Below, one piece after another: positions 18,321-27,687 of a stretch of 64,000 nucleotides of DNA (position 1 is the first letter of the stretch; each line of letters opens with the position of its first letter). The stretch comes from Curtobacterium flaccumfaciens pv. betae. GTDB taxonomy: Bacteria; Actinomycetota; Actinomycetes; Actinomycetales; Microbacteriaceae. The translations under genes and the position numbers were made by a program. The notes beneath the pieces are model-generated. The model worked only from the letters and a program-made list of their open reading frames with translations. It made no database searches and had not been told where the DNA came from. The DNA lies in NCBI RefSeq assembly GCF_026241855.1, contig NZ_JAPJDC010000001.1, positions 3,286,001 to 3,350,000 of the forward strand, in the 5' to 3' direction.

Positions 18321-19331
18321 CTACGCGGTGCGACGGCGCCGCGCGACCTCCCACAGGGTGACGCTCGCGGCGATGCCGGCGTTCAGGGACTCGGTGGCGC
18401 TCGAGATCGGGATCGACACGATCGCGTCACAGGTCTCGGTGACCAGGCGCGACAGGCCCTTGCCCTCGGAACCGACGACGATCACGATCGGACGGTCGGC
18501 GAGCTCGAGGCCGTCGAGCTCCACGTCACCGTCGCCGTCCAGGCCGAGGACGAACAGGCCCATCGACTTCAGCGACTTCAGGGTCTGCGTGAGGTTCGGG
18601 GCCATCGCGACGGGCGTGCGTGCCGCCGCACCGGCCGAGGTCTTCCACGCCGACGCCGTCACGCCGACCGAACGACGCTGCGGCACGATGACGCCGTGTC
18701 CGCCGAAGGCCGCGGTCGAGCGGATGATCGCACCGAGGTTGCGGGGGTCCGTGATGCCGTCGAGCGCGACGAGCAGCGGGACCTGGTCGCGCGAGAACGC
18801 CTGCTCGACGATGTCCTCGGACACGGCGTACTGGTACGCCGGCACCTTGAGGGCGACGCCCTGGTGCACGCTGTCGTGTCCGGTGATGCGGTCGAGCTCG
18901 GGGCGCATGAGCTCGATGATCGGCACGCCACGGTGGTTGGCGAGCGCGAGGATCTCCTTCACGCGGTCGTCGACCTCGATGCGCGACGCGATGTAGAGCG
19001 TCGACGACGGGGTCTTCGTCCGCAGGGCCTCGAGCACGGAGTTGCGCCCGGTCACCAGCTCGGAGTCGTCGGTCTTGCGTGCCGGCGGACGGCCCGTGCG
19101 ACCCTGCGGGGTGCTCGAGGAACCGTGACGACCCTTGGCCGCCTCGAAGCGGTCCTTCGCGGCCTTGCGCTTGCCGGCGGGGTGGTACGGGCGGTCCTCG
19201 GCCTTCGGGGTCGGCTTGCGGCCCTCGAGCGCCTGGGCGCCCTGTCCGCCGGACCCGACCTGCTTGTTGCCCTTGCGACCGGTGCGGACGGCGCCGGGCC
19301 GACCCTTCTTGCTTCCCGAGACGTTCTTCAT
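18321..19331 (-). CDS. rlmB: 23S rRNA (guanosine-2'-O-)-methyltransferase, TrmH family
   Basis: 336 residues. A basic, low-complexity N-terminus of about 90 residues (KKGRPGAVRTGRKGNKQ...), then the substrate-binding domain (ELVTGRNSVLEAL) and the SPOUT methyltransferase domain with motifs DPRNLGAIIRS, VVGSEGKGL and SLNAGIAASVTLWE (knotted SAM site). It methylates the 23S rRNA peptidyl-transferase region by family. The basic extension is usual for actinobacterial members. ATG at 19331 with GGAG 8 nt before. Follows cysS as in mycobacteria. Confidence 0.94.
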   Translation of the reverse strand: MKNVSGSKKGRPGAVRTGRKGNKQVGSGGQGAQALEGRKPTPKAEDRPYHPAGKRKAAKDRFEAAKGRHGSSSTPQGRTGRPPARKTDDSELVTGRNSVLEALRTKTPSSTLYIASRIEVDDRVKEILALANHRGVPIIELMRPELDRITGHDSVHQGVALKVPAYQYAVSEDIVEQAFSRDQVPLLVALDGITDPRNLGAIIRSTAAFGGHGVIVPQRRSVGVTASAWKTSAGAAARTPVAMAPNLTQTLKSLKSMGLFVLGLDGDGDVELDGLELADRPIVIVVGSEGKGLSRLVTETCDAIVSIPISSATESLNAGIAASVTLWEVARRRRTA

Positions 19332-19359
19332 GCGTAGCTCCTGTTCGGCACTGCCGTGT

Positions 19360-20769
19360 TCAGGCGATGCTCCAGCGTGTTCCGGACGGCGTGTCCTCGA
19401 TCGTGATGCCCGCGGCGGCGAGGTCGTCGCGCACGCGGTCGGCCGCGGTGAAGTCCCGTGCTGCCCTGGCGTCCGCGCGCTCCTGCACGAGGCGTTCGAC
19501 GAGGGCGGCGAGCGGGCCTGCCGAGGTGTCGTGGCCGCCGCCCGACCAGTGGGCGGCTCGCGGGTCGATGCCGAGCACCTCCACCATCGCAGCCACCTGA
19601 TGGTACGCGGTCCCGAGCGTTTCCGCATCGTCGGCGTCCAGGGCGGCGTTGCCGGTGCGCACGGTCTCGTGCAGCACGGCCAGGGCCTGGGGCACGGAGA
19701 GGTCGTCGTCCATGGCCGCGGCGAAGGCTTCGGGCACGGCCGGGGCGTCGGCGAGGTGGACGCCCTCGAGTCGGGTCTCGGCGCGCTCGAGGAACCCGGC
19801 GATGCGGTCGTACGCGGCCTCGGCCTCGGCCAGGGAACCCTCGTGGTGGTCGATCGACGAGCGGTAGTGGGCGGCACCGAGGAAGTAGCGGACGACGGCG
19901 GGACGAGCGGATCCGAGGAAGTCCGCAGCGAAGATCGAGTTGCCGAGCGACTTCGACATCTTCTGACCCTCGACCGTCACCAGGCCGTTGTGCAGCCAGT
20001 ACGACGCGAACGGGTCCCCGGCGGCCGTGGACTGCGCCAGCTCGTTCTCGTGGTGCGGGAAGCGCAGGTCGAGCCCGCCGCCGTGGATGTCGAACGCCGG
20101 GCCGAGGTACCGACGGGACATCGCCGAGCACTCGATGTGCCAGCCCGGGCGGCCGGCACCCCACGGGGAGTCCCAGTTGGCCGTCGACGGCTCGCCGGGC
20201 TTCGCACCCTTCCAGAGCGCGAAGTCACGGGCGTCGCGCTTGCCACGCGGGTCGGCGTCGGCGGCCTCGACCATGTCCTCGCGCCGCTGCCGGGTGAGCA
20301 CCCCGTAGTCGGACCAGCTGCCGGTGTCGAAGTAGACGTCACCCGAGCCGTCGTCGGCGGCGTAGGCGTGCCCGCGGTCGATCAGGCGCTGGATGATCTC
20401 GTGCATCTGCGGCACGCTCGCGGTGGCCCGCGGCTCGTACGTCGGGGGCAGGATGCCGAGGGCGCTGTACGCGGCGGTGAACTCGAGCTCGACCCGGTAG
20501 GCGCGGGCGAACCACTCCTCGTCCGTGCCGGCAGCCAGGTCGAGGACCTTGTCGTCGATGTCGGTGACGTTGCGCACCAGGGTCACCCGGTACCCGCGGT
20601 GGGTGAGCCACCGGCGCCAGATGTCGTAGACGAGCGCGGACCGCAGGTGCCCGATGTGCGGCGACGACTGCACCGTCGGACCACAGACGTAGACGCTCAC
20701 GTGTCCGTCGACCAGGGGCACGAGGTCGACGACGGCTGCGGCGCGGGAGTCGTAGAGGCGAACGGTCAC
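19360..20769 (-). CDS. cysS: Cysteinyl-tRNA synthetase
   Basis: A 469-residue class I aminoacyl-tRNA synthetase charging tRNA-Cys. HIGH motif at 38-41, KMSKS at 270-274, zinc ligands C29, C214 and H239 region (FPHHENE). Length is normal. It is not MshC (mycothiol ligase), which is shorter and lacks the full C-terminal tRNA-binding helices present here (about 330-460). It lies 32 bp downstream of ispDF and 28 bp upstream of rlmB, in one operon. Confidence 0.95.
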   Translation of the reverse strand: MTVRLYDSRAAAVVDLVPLVDGHVSVYVCGPTVQSSPHIGHLRSALVYDIWRRWLTHRGYRVTLVRNVTDIDDKVLDLAAGTDEEWFARAYRVELEFTAAYSALGILPPTYEPRATASVPQMHEIIQRLIDRGHAYAADDGSGDVYFDTGSWSDYGVLTRQRREDMVEAADADPRGKRDARDFALWKGAKPGEPSTANWDSPWGAGRPGWHIECSAMSRRYLGPAFDIHGGGLDLRFPHHENELAQSTAAGDPFASYWLHNGLVTVEGQKMSKSLGNSIFAADFLGSARPAVVRYFLGAAHYRSSIDHHEGSLAEAEAAYDRIAGFLERAETRLEGVHLADAPAVPEAFAAAMDDDLSVPQALAVLHETVRTGNAALDADDAETLGTAYHQVAAMVEVLGIDPRAAHWSGGGHDTSAGPLAALVERLVQERADARAARDFTAADRVRDDLAAAGITIEDTPSGTRWSIA

Positions 20770-20801
20770 GCCTCAACCCTAATCGGCGCGGGGCCGCGGT
20801 T

Positions 20802-21998
20802 TCAGGAGGGACGCACGAGTGCCGTGGCGATCGCCGCGAGCCCCTCGCCACGGCCGGTGAAGCCGAGGCCGTCGGTCGTCGTGCCGGACACGGCGACGGG
20901 CGCACCGACGACCGCGGACAGGGCGTCCTGCATCTCGTCGCGGCGACGTCCGATGCGCGGCCGGTTGCCGATGACCTGCACGGTGACGGACACCGGCACG
21001 AGCCCGGCGTCCGCGAGCAGCGCGACCGCACCGCGGACGAAGACGTCGCCCGTGGCGCCGGCGTACTGCGGATCAGCGGTGCCGAAGCGTCCGCCGATGT
21101 CGCCGAGGCCCCCGGCGGAGAGCAGGGCGTCGCACACCGCGTGCGCCACCGCGTCGCCGTCGCTGTGCCCGGAGAGGCCGGGTTCGCCGGGGAAGTCGAG
21201 CAGCCCGACGCGGCAGGGCGAGGCGTCGTCGAAGGCGTGCACGTCGACCCCGAGCCCGAGCCGGACCGCGACGACGGCGTCGGGCGTCCCCGCACCGGCA
21301 CCACCATTCGCCTCGGTCCGCGCCCGCACGATCGACTCGGCCCGGCCGAGGTCCCACGGCGTCGTGATCTTGAAGGCGTCGGCGTCCCCCGGCACGAACC
21401 GGACGGTGCCCCCGACGGCCTGGAACACCCCCGCGTCGTCCGTCTCGGACTGCGACGACACCGCGTACGCCCGCCGGAGTGCCGCGAGCGGGAAGCCCTG
21501 CGGCGTCTGCACCCCGACGAGCGCCGCACGGTCGACGCTCTCGACGACGACGTCACCGTCGACCCGCTTCACCGTGTCCGTGACGGGGAGCGCCGGCACG
21601 ACGCCCGCACCGTCACCGGCGGCGACGGCGTCGAACACCCGCGAGAACTGTGCCGCGGGCGTGAGGCACCGCGCCGCGTCGTGCACGAGCACCGTGTCGA
21701 CGGAGTCCGGCAGGACCGCCAGGCCGGCCTCGACCGAACCATGGCGATCCGTGCCTCCGGCGACGACGGCCGTGTACGCGACCGCAGCACCCGCGACCGA
21801 ACCGACCACCTGCCGGCACTCGTCCAGGTGCGACGCCGGTGCGACCACGACGACGAGCGTCGGTGACGGCAAGGCGAACAGGGGTTCGAGCGCCCGCGCG
21901 AGCATGAGCGAACCGGCCACGGGCACGAACGCCTTCGCGGTCTCGATGCCGAGCCGGGTGCCGGAGCCGGCCGCAACGACGACGACCGCCCGGTCCAC
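20802..21998 (-). CDS. ispDF: Bifunctional IspD/IspF (MEP isoprenoid pathway)
   Basis: 398 residues. IspD (1-230) makes CDP-methylerythritol: AAGSGTRLG with Lys22 as the CTP-site lysine, VHDAAR, and TPQGFP. IspF (about 245-398) makes the cyclic diphosphate: zinc ligands D252 and H254 (GVDVHAF) and H278 in [11 protein letters not shown], and a late [14 protein letters not shown]. In mycobacteria the two are separate neighbours; here they are fused. The only reasonable start is the GTG at 21998, with GAAGGG abutting it. Gene order carD-ispDF-cysS-rlmB is conserved. Confidence 0.95.
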   Translation of the reverse strand: MDRAVVVVAAGSGTRLGIETAKAFVPVAGSLMLARALEPLFALPSPTLVVVVAPASHLDECRQVVGSVAGAAVAYTAVVAGGTDRHGSVEAGLAVLPDSVDTVLVHDAARCLTPAAQFSRVFDAVAAGDGAGVVPALPVTDTVKRVDGDVVVESVDRAALVGVQTPQGFPLAALRRAYAVSSQSETDDAGVFQAVGGTVRFVPGDADAFKITTPWDLGRAESIVRARTEANGGAGAGTPDAVVAVRLGLGVDVHAFDDASPCRVGLLDFPGEPGLSGHSDGDAVAHAVCDALLSAGGLGDIGGRFGTADPQYAGATGDVFVRGAVALLADAGLVPVSVTVQVIGNRPRIGRRRDEMQDALSAVVGAPVAVSGTTTDGLGFTGRGEGLAAIATALVRPS

Positions 21999-22059
21999 CC
22001 CTTCGGGGAACCGTGCGGTCGTCGTTCGTGCTGTCGTGTTCAGTGCGCTGTCGTCAGGC

Positions 22060-22542
22060 TCAGGAAGCCAGGACCTCGTCGAGGACGGTCGATGCCTTGT
22101 CCTCGTCGGTCTTCTCGGCCAGCGCGAGCTCGGAGATCAGGATCTGCCGGGCCTTGGCCAGCATCCGCTTCTCACCCGCGGAGAGCCCGCGGTCCTGATC
22201 GCGCCGCCAGAGGTCGCGGACGACCTCGGACACCTTGATGACGTCACCGGAAGCGAGCTTCTCGAGGTTCGCCTTGTAGCGGCGTGACCAGTTGGTGGGC
22301 TCTTCCGTGAACGGCGCCCGGAGGACCTCGAACACCTTGTCGAGTCCTTCCTTGCCGATCACGTCGCGGACGCCGACCAGGTCGACGTTGTCCGCCGGGA
22401 CCTCGATCGTCAGGTCACCCTGCGTCACCCGCAGTTTCAGGTAGACCTTCTCCTCGCCCTTGATGACGCGAGTCTTGACTTCAGAGATGGTTGCCGCCCC
22501 GTGATGGGGGTAGACGACGGTCTCGCCGACCTCGAATTGCAT
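22060..22542 (-). CDS. carD: CarD-family transcription regulator
   Basis: 160 residues. The N-terminal RNA-polymerase-interacting domain ([17 protein letters not shown], about 1-55) binds the beta subunit; the C-terminal helical domain ([17 protein letters not shown]...) contacts promoter DNA upstream of the -10, including the Trp that wedges the bubble. CarD stabilises open complexes, notably at rRNA promoters. It is divergent from the LpqE-like gene, as in mycobacteria. Upstream -10 candidate TAAACT. Confidence 0.96.
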   Translation of the reverse strand: MQFEVGETVVYPHHGAATISEVKTRVIKGEEKVYLKLRVTQGDLTIEVPADNVDLVGVRDVIGKEGLDKVFEVLRAPFTEEPTNWSRRYKANLEKLASGDVIKVSEVVRDLWRRDQDRGLSAGEKRMLAKARQILISELALAEKTDEDKASTVLDEVLAS

Positions 22543-22568
22543 GTATCAGGCTCCGTTCCCAGACATCC

Positions 22569-22574
22569 AGTTTA
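22569..22574 (-). promoter_or_regulatory. -10 element of carD
   Basis: TAAACT on the minus strand, about 27 nt before the ATG. The -35 region is poor. Confidence 0.5.
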
Positions 22575-22630
22575 CCACAGGGGCCGTTCCGGTAAGGGGA
22601 CCCTCAACGCTCACCCCTCCCGGTGATCGC

Positions 22631-22636
22631 TAGGAT
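22631..22636 (+). promoter_or_regulatory. -10 element of the LpqE-like gene
   Basis: TAGGAT, 48 nt before the TTG start. The same hexamer precedes glnR at 30800. Confidence 0.45.
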
Positions 22637-22683
22637 GGGCGCGGGGACCGCCCGGTCCTCATCGTGACTTACGGAGGAATCTC

Positions 22684-23340
22684 TTGCGACCTCGGGTACT
22701 CGTGTCCGTCGCCGTTGCGGCAACCATCGCGCTCGGCGCCACCGGGTGCGAGTTCATGTCGCCGGCCCACACCGTCGACATCAAGCAGATCACCGACGGC
22801 GTGGACGTCTCGACCGGCAAGGTCGACGTGCGGAACGCCCTCCTGATCTCGGACGACGGTGAGAGCGCCCGCTTCATCGGCACGCTCGTGAACAACGACG
22901 ACCAGGACGACTACACCGTCTCGATCGAGATCGGCGGCGACACCCAGACCGTCGACGTGCCGGCGAACACCCACGTCGACCTCGCCATGGCCGCGGGTGC
23001 GGGCAGCGACGACGAGTCGAGCGTGCAAGAGGGCGACACCACGCAGGGCACCACCGCCGGTGACGCCGAGCCGATCGTGTTCGACAACGCGGACGCGAAG
23101 CCCGGTTCGCTCGTCAAGGTCTACTTCAGCTACCCCGACGCCGAGGGCGTCTCGGCGAACGTGCCGGTGCTGACGAGCTCGCAGGAGGAGTACCAGACCC
23201 TCGCGCCGAGCCCGACCCCGACGCCCACCTCGACGTCGCCGTCCGAGAGCGGCGCACAGTCGACCGGCGAGGCCGTCCCCGGCACGCAGCCCACCGACTC
23301 GCAGACGGATTCGTCCGAGGGCGACAACGGCACCAACTGA
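22684..23340 (+). CDS. LpqE-like lipoprotein
   Basis: 218 residues. A signal peptide with lipobox LGATGC (Cys22) makes it a membrane-anchored lipoprotein. The domain that follows (about 30-165) resembles PCu(A)C/LpqE-type beta-sandwich proteins only loosely; the copper-binding Met/His set is not evident. The tail is Pro/Thr/Ser-rich. The start is TTG with GGAGG 6 nt upstream. The position opposite carD matches lpqE of Mycobacterium tuberculosis (divergent from carD), which is the main reason for the name. Function unknown. Confidence 0.75.
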   Translation: MRPRVLVSVAVAATIALGATGCEFMSPAHTVDIKQITDGVDVSTGKVDVRNALLISDDGESARFIGTLVNNDDQDDYTVSIEIGGDTQTVDVPANTHVDLAMAAGAGSDDESSVQEGDTTQGTTAGDAEPIVFDNADAKPGSLVKVYFSYPDAEGVSANVPVLTSSQEEYQTLAPSPTPTPTSTSPSESGAQSTGEAVPGTQPTDSQTDSSEGDNGTN

Positions 23341-23380
23341 CGCCGACGGGCGCGGCTGACACCGCGCCCGGATCGTTCGC

Positions 23381-23427
23381 ACAGGAGGCCCGGTGCGAGT
23401 CCCTGGGACTCGCACCGGGCCTCCTGT
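23381..23427. terminator. Bidirectional terminator
   Basis: 23-bp complementary arms (ACAGGAGGCCCGGTGCGAGT at the left edge) with a one-base centre, between the convergent LpqE-like gene and regX3. Confidence 0.9.
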
Positions 23428-23436
23428 CCGTCCGCC

Positions 23437-24117
23437 TCAGGCCTCGATGCGGTAGCCGAGGCCGCGGACCGTCACCAGGATCTCGGGGGTCGACGGGACC
23501 CGCTCGATCTTCGAGCGGATGCGCTTGATGTGCACGTCGAGGGTCTTGGTGTCGCCGAAGTAGTCGGAACCCCACACACGGTCGATGAGCTGCCCGCGGG
23601 TCAGCACACGGCCGGCGTTCCGGAGCAGCAGTTCGAGGAGCTCGAACTCCTTGAGCGGCATCGGGGTCTCGGACCCGTCGACCGACACCGTGTGCCGCTC
23701 GACGTCCATCCGGATGCCGCCGACCTGCAGGATCCCGCTGTCCGCCGGGTCGTCCTCGGTCCGGCGACGGAGCACGGCACGGATCCGGGCCAGGAGCTCC
23801 CGGGTCGAGTACGGCTTCGTCACGTAGTCGTCGGCGCCGAGCTCGAGCCCGACGACGATGTCCACCTCCGAGTCCTTCGCGGTCAGCATGATGATCGGCG
23901 CGTTCGACCGGGTCCGGATCTGCCGGCACACCTCGGTGCCGCTCAGGCCCGGCAGCATGAGGTCGAGGAGCACCAGGTCGGGGTTCTCCGCGTCGAACTT
24001 CGACAGCGCGGTCACGCCGTCGGCAGCGACGGAGGTCTCGTACCCCTCACGCTGCAGCAGGAACTCCAGGGGCTCGCTCAGGGCCGGCTCGTCGTCGACG
24101 ATGAGGATCTTGGTCAC
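23437..24117 (-). CDS. regX3: Phosphate-responsive response regulator RegX3
   Basis: 226 residues. Receiver domain with phospho-acceptor D52 (LLDLMLPG), LTAKDS and K101 (YVTKPYS). OmpR-type winged helix with LKEFELLELLLRNAGRVLTR, VWGSDYFGDTKTLDVHIKR and VRGLGYRIEA. This matches RegX3/PhoP of actinobacteria, the activator of pst and phoA genes. The GTG start overlaps the senX3 stop by 4 nt. The gene lies opposite phoU, and PHO-box-like repeats occur between them and before pstS. Confidence 0.93.
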   Translation of the reverse strand: MTKILIVDDEPALSEPLEFLLQREGYETSVAADGVTALSKFDAENPDLVLLDLMLPGLSGTEVCRQIRTRSNAPIIMLTAKDSEVDIVVGLELGADDYVTKPYSTRELLARIRAVLRRRTEDDPADSGILQVGGIRMDVERHTVSVDGSETPMPLKEFELLELLLRNAGRVLTRGQLIDRVWGSDYFGDTKTLDVHIKRIRSKIERVPSTPEILVTVRGLGYRIEA

Positions 24118-25280
24118 GATGGCTGCTCTTCCAGTTGCTCTTCGAGTGCTGTGGTCAGTTCGGGATCTGCCTCGGGCAGACGGATGGTGAAGGTCGAGCC
24201 CTTGCCGGGCTGCGACCAGACGCGCACGTCACCACCGTGGTTGCTGACGACGTGCTTGACGATCGCGAGCCCGAGGCCGGTGCCCCCGGTGGCGCGCGAC
24301 CGTGCGGGATCGACACGGTAGAACCGTTCGAAGACGCGGTCGAGGTCGGCCTCGGGGATGCCGACGCCCTGGTCGGTGATCGCGATCTCGACGAAGCCCT
24401 TCGACGACCGCACGCCGACACCGACGCGGGTGTTGTCCGGCGAGTACTTCACCGCGTTGGCGATGAGGTTCGACACCGCGACCTGCAGCAGCCCGCGATC
24501 GCCCATCACCCGCAGCTTCGACTTCTTGGCGCGGATGATCTCGATCGAGCGGGCGCGGGCGACGACCTCGTTCGCGTCGATCGCGGCCTGCACGATCTTG
24601 TCGATGCCGGTCTCCTCGCTGTTCTCGAGCGCGTCGACGGACTGCAGCCGGGACAGCTCGATGATGTCCTTCGTCAGCGCCCCGAGCCGCTCGGACTCGG
24701 TGATCAGCTGCGCGGCGAACTTCTTCACGTGCGCGGGGTCGTCGGCGGCGAGGACGAGGGTCTCGGACAGCAGGCCGATCGCGCCGATCGGCGTCTTCAG
24801 TTCGTGCGAGATGTTGGCGACGAAGTCGCGCCGGACCTCGTCGATGCGCCGGCTCTCGGTCAGGTCGTCGGCCGTGAGCAGGACGTACCGGTTGCCGAGC
24901 TGGGCGGCACGGAAGCTGAGGTAGCCGATGAGCTCCCCGTGGCGGCCGCGCGGCAGCTCGAGGTCCTCCGACCCCATCTCCCCGCTCTTGCGCACCCGGT
25001 CGATGAGCTCGAGCAGTTCGTGGTGCACCAGGCGTCGGCGCACGACGAGCCCCGCAGTGAGGGCCTGGGGGGATGCCGCGACGACGGTGTTCGACGGGTC
25101 GATGACGACCGCCGGGTTGTGCATCGTCGCGATGACCGCTGCGACGCCGTCCGGCAGGGTCCGCTCCGCCACGTCGGCAGCACGAGCCGTCCGCTCGGCG
25201 GTGATGATCAGCACCACGACGCCCGCGCCGAAGACCCCGCCGAGGAGCATCGACAGTGGCACGAGCCACGCGTTGTCCAT
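24114..25280 (-). CDS. senX3: Sensor histidine kinase SenX3
   Basis: 388 residues. One N-terminal TM helix (about 5-27), a PAS-like sensor (about 45-140), HisKA with NISHELKTPIG (H159), then HATPase (NLIANAVKYS, DQGVGIP, GTGLGLAIVKHV). It controls RegX3 phosphorylation in response to phosphate flux through Pst/PhoU by family. The ATG at 25280 was chosen as it opens the TM helix; an earlier one only adds 15 polar residues into the shared promoter region. Confidence 0.93.
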   Translation of the reverse strand: MDNAWLVPLSMLLGGVFGAGVVVLIITAERTARAADVAERTLPDGVAAVIATMHNPAVVIDPSNTVVAASPQALTAGLVVRRRLVHHELLELIDRVRKSGEMGSEDLELPRGRHGELIGYLSFRAAQLGNRYVLLTADDLTESRRIDEVRRDFVANISHELKTPIGAIGLLSETLVLAADDPAHVKKFAAQLITESERLGALTKDIIELSRLQSVDALENSEETGIDKIVQAAIDANEVVARARSIEIIRAKKSKLRVMGDRGLLQVAVSNLIANAVKYSPDNTRVGVGVRSSKGFVEIAITDQGVGIPEADLDRVFERFYRVDPARSRATGGTGLGLAIVKHVVSNHGGDVRVWSQPGKGSTFTIRLPEADPELTTALEEQLEEQPS

Positions 25281-25308
25281 GCCGCCAGTGTAGGGATGGT
25301 CATGCGGG

Positions 25309-25330
25309 GTTCCGGTACCGTTCACCGTCT
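25309..25330. promoter_or_regulatory. PHO-box-like direct repeat 1
   Basis: Two 11-bp units in tandem, GTTCCGGTACC and GTTCACCGTCT. They match the actinobacterial PHO box pattern (11-bp repeats starting GTTCA). Near the senX3 start, so probably autoregulatory. Confidence 0.55.
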
Positions 25331-25363
25331 GCGGAAGGCCAGAACGCGAAGCGTTCAGCCCCG

Positions 25364-25385
25364 CGTCACCGTTCGTTCACCTGGG
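25364..25385. promoter_or_regulatory. PHO-box-like direct repeat 2
   Basis: CGTCACCGTTC followed by GTTCACCTGGG, two 11-bp units, about 40 bp before phoU. The second unit is a full GTTCACC match. Confidence 0.55.
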
Positions 25386-25426
25386 CTGACGACACTCGTC
25401 CGGTACGCAGAGAGAGGTACTCCCCC

Positions 25427-26095
25427 ATGCGCGAAGTCTTCCAGCAGGAACTCCAGGACGTCCAGGAGCGACTGACCGAGATCGCCGGGCTCGTCGAGTC
25501 CGCCATCACCCGAGCCACCCAGGCCTTCAGCGACTCCGACGTCGCCCTCGCCGAAGAGGTGATCGCCGACGACGAGAAGATCGACCTCGCCGCGAACAGC
25601 CTCGACGAGATCGCGATCGACATCCTCGCCCGTCAGGCGCCGGTGGCCCGCGACCTGCGCGTCGTCGTCACCGCCCTGCGCGTCAGCTCCTCGCTCGAGC
25701 GCATGGGCGACATGGCCGAGCACATCGCGCAGCTCGCCCGCCAGCGCTTCCCCGAGAAGGTCGTGCCGAAGGGCTTGCGCAGCACGTTCAAGGAGATGGG
25801 CCGGCACGACGTCGCGATGGCGCAGAAGCTCACGCGACTGCTCGCCACCGAGGACATCGCGCTGTCGGCCGAGATCCGCGACGAGGACGACGCCGTCGAC
25901 GAGCTGCACGCCAGCGTCTTCGACTTCGTGCTCGGCGAGGCCTGGAAGGGCGGTCCGATCGACACCGTCGACGCCACCCTGGCCTCCCGCTACCACGAGC
26001 GCTTCGCCGACCACGCGGTCTCGATCGCCAAGAAGGTCGAGTACCTGGCGACCGGCGACTGGACCGGTGCGTCCACCTCGACCGCGGCGGTCTGA
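25427..26095 (+). CDS. phoU: Phosphate signalling protein PhoU
   Basis: 222 residues forming two three-helix PhoU repeats. Each carries the acidic metal-binding motif: SSSLERMGDMAEHIAQLA in the first half and HERFADHAVSIAKKVEYL in the second. PhoU couples the Pst transporter to the SenX3-RegX3 pair and restrains the regulon when phosphate is plentiful. The ATG at 25427 follows GAGAGG. It is divergent from senX3-regX3. The stop codon lies in the first copy of a 19-bp tandem repeat. Confidence 0.95.
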   Translation: MREVFQQELQDVQERLTEIAGLVESAITRATQAFSDSDVALAEEVIADDEKIDLAANSLDEIAIDILARQAPVARDLRVVVTALRVSSSLERMGDMAEHIAQLARQRFPEKVVPKGLRSTFKEMGRHDVAMAQKLTRLLATEDIALSAEIRDEDDAVDELHASVFDFVLGEAWKGGPIDTVDATLASRYHERFADHAVSIAKKVEYLATGDWTGASTSTAAV

Positions 26096-26153
26096 CCCGG
26101 CTCGATCGGTCTGACCCGGCCCGATCGGTCTGACCCGGCCCGATCGGTCTGCG
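26088..26153. repeat. 19-bp tandem repeat across the phoU stop
   Basis: CGGTCTGACCCGGCTCGAT at 26088, then two near-identical copies at 26107 and 26126 and a partial one at 26145. The TGA in the first copy is the phoU stop (26093-26095). Confidence 0.85.
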
Positions 26154-26164
26154 AGGATCGTGGC

Positions 26165-26713
26165 ATGGCCCAGGTCGCGATCATCGTCAACGGCATGCCC
26201 GGTTCCGGCAAGAGCAGCATCGGCACGGCACTCGCCGAGGTGCTCGGCTGCCCGTTCCTGTCGAAGGACCGCATCAAGGAGCCCCTCGCCGACGTCGTCG
26301 GCCCGATGATCGCCTCGCGGCCGCTCGGCGGCATCGCGATGGACACGATGTGGTCCATGGCGCGGGCCGTCGAGAACGGGGTCGTCCTCGACGCCGTCTG
26401 GCTGCCGTCGCGTGACCGGGACCTCCTGGAGGCCGGACTCGCGTCCGCCGGGTCGCCTCGCGCTGTCGAGGTGTGGTGCGACACGGACCGCGCCACCGCC
26501 GAGCAGCGGCTGCGCGACCGGTACGAACCGGGCACCGTGCCGGTGCGGCACGAGGTGCACGGGGACCTGGCCGACGTGCTGGCCTTCTGGGACGAGCACG
26601 GCGACGACGCCCGGCCCGTCGGGCTGCCCGGCGTCCCGGTGATCCGGGTCGACACGACGAAGCCGTACGACGTCGGGGCCCTGGTGCTGGAGATCGCGTC
26701 GCACTTCGTCTGA
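26165..26713 (+). CDS. P-loop kinase-like protein
   Basis: 182 residues with Walker A GMPGSGKSS at 10-18, a lid-type arginine pair (TAEQRLRDRYEPG) and a final VDTTKP segment, as in small AAA/shikimate-kinase-like or chloramphenicol-phosphotransferase-like proteins. It likely phosphorylates a small molecule; the substrate is unknown. GAGG lies 8 nt before the ATG. It is 11 bp after the phoU-associated repeat and may be read from the same transcript. Confidence 0.8.
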   Translation: MAQVAIIVNGMPGSGKSSIGTALAEVLGCPFLSKDRIKEPLADVVGPMIASRPLGGIAMDTMWSMARAVENGVVLDAVWLPSRDRDLLEAGLASAGSPRAVEVWCDTDRATAEQRLRDRYEPGTVPVRHEVHGDLADVLAFWDEHGDDARPVGLPGVPVIRVDTTKPYDVGALVLEIASHFV

Positions 26714-26853
26714 CCAGCCACGGCTCGTCGAGCCGACCGTGCTGCCGAAGCGACAGGTCGTCGACGGGGCGATCCGTTCCTCCTGGCAGAGCGACAGGAG
26801 TCGGCGGAACGTCGGCGGCCCACTGTCGCCTTCGCGAAGCCCGGCACACGCAC

Positions 26854-26886
26854 GAACGCCCCGCCCGGATGCCGGACGGGGCGTTC
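26854..26886 (-). terminator. Terminator of gpmA
   Basis: 10-bp arms GAACGCCCCG and CGGGGCGTTC, 10 bp past the gpmA stop. Confidence 0.8.
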
Positions 26887-26896
26887 TGCGTGGGTG

Positions 26897-27643
26897 CTAC
26901 TTCTTGGCGCCCTGGGCGGCCACGGCGGCGGCGCCGGCTGCGGCGGCCTCGGGGTCCAGGTAGTACGCGGGCTTCGTCGGCGTGAAGTCGTCGTCGAGCT
27001 CGTACACCAGCGGGATGCCCGTCGGGATGTTCAGGCCGGCGATGTCGTCGTCGGAGATGCCGTCGAGGTGCTTCACGAGCGCACGCAGCGAGTTGCCGTG
27101 GGCCGTCACCAGCACGGTCTTGCCGGCGGCGAGGTCCTTCGTGATGTCGGACTCCCAGTACGGCAGCAGACGGTCGATCACGAGCTTGAGCGACTCGGTG
27201 CGGGGCAGCTGGTCGCCGAGCTCGGCGTAGCGACGGTCACCGAACTGCGACCACTCGGCGTCGTCGGCGATGGGGGGCGGCGGGACGTCGAACGAACGGC
27301 GCCACTCCATGAACTGCTGCTCGCCGTACTCGGCCAGGGTCTGGGCCTTGTCCTTGCCCTGCAGGTCGCCGTAGTGGCGCTCGTTGAGGCGCCAGTCGCG
27401 CTTCACCGGCAGCCAGGCCAGGTCGGCCTGCAGCAGCGCGATGTCCGCCGTCTGGATCGCACGGGTCAGGAGCGAGGTGTACAGGACGTCGGGGACGATG
27501 CCGGACTCGGCGATGAGGTCGCCGGCGCGCTTCGCCTCCTTCTCGCCCAGCTCGCTGAGCCGGACGTCGACCCAACCGGTGAACAGGTTCTTCTGGTTCC
27601 AGTCACTGTTGCCGTGACGGAGCAGGACGAGCGTGGAGGTCAT
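26897..27643 (-). CDS. gpmA: 2,3-bisphosphoglycerate-dependent phosphoglycerate mutase
   Basis: 248 residues, the glycolytic interconversion of 3- and 2-phosphoglycerate. Catalytic LRHGNSDWN (phospho-His about 10), [23 protein letters not shown] with the proton-donor Glu, and [16 protein letters not shown] with the second His. The tail is Ala-rich and ends KK. Monocistronic, with its own terminator. ATG at 27643. Confidence 0.96.
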   Translation of the reverse strand: MTSTLVLLRHGNSDWNQKNLFTGWVDVRLSELGEKEAKRAGDLIAESGIVPDVLYTSLLTRAIQTADIALLQADLAWLPVKRDWRLNERHYGDLQGKDKAQTLAEYGEQQFMEWRRSFDVPPPPIADDAEWSQFGDRRYAELGDQLPRTESLKLVIDRLLPYWESDITKDLAAGKTVLVTAHGNSLRALVKHLDGISDDDIAGLNIPTGIPLVYELDDDFTPTKPAYYLDPEAAAAGAAAVAAQGAKK

Positions 27644-27675
27644 GGTTCCGAGTCTACCGAGCGGTACCGGCCCCG

Positions 27676-27681
27676 TACCCT
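27676..27681 (+). promoter_or_regulatory. -10 element of the methyltransferase gene (leaderless)
   Basis: TACCCT ends 6 nt before the ATG at 27688, so the transcript would start at or next to the start codon. Confidence 0.45.
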
Positions 27682-27687
27682 TGACGC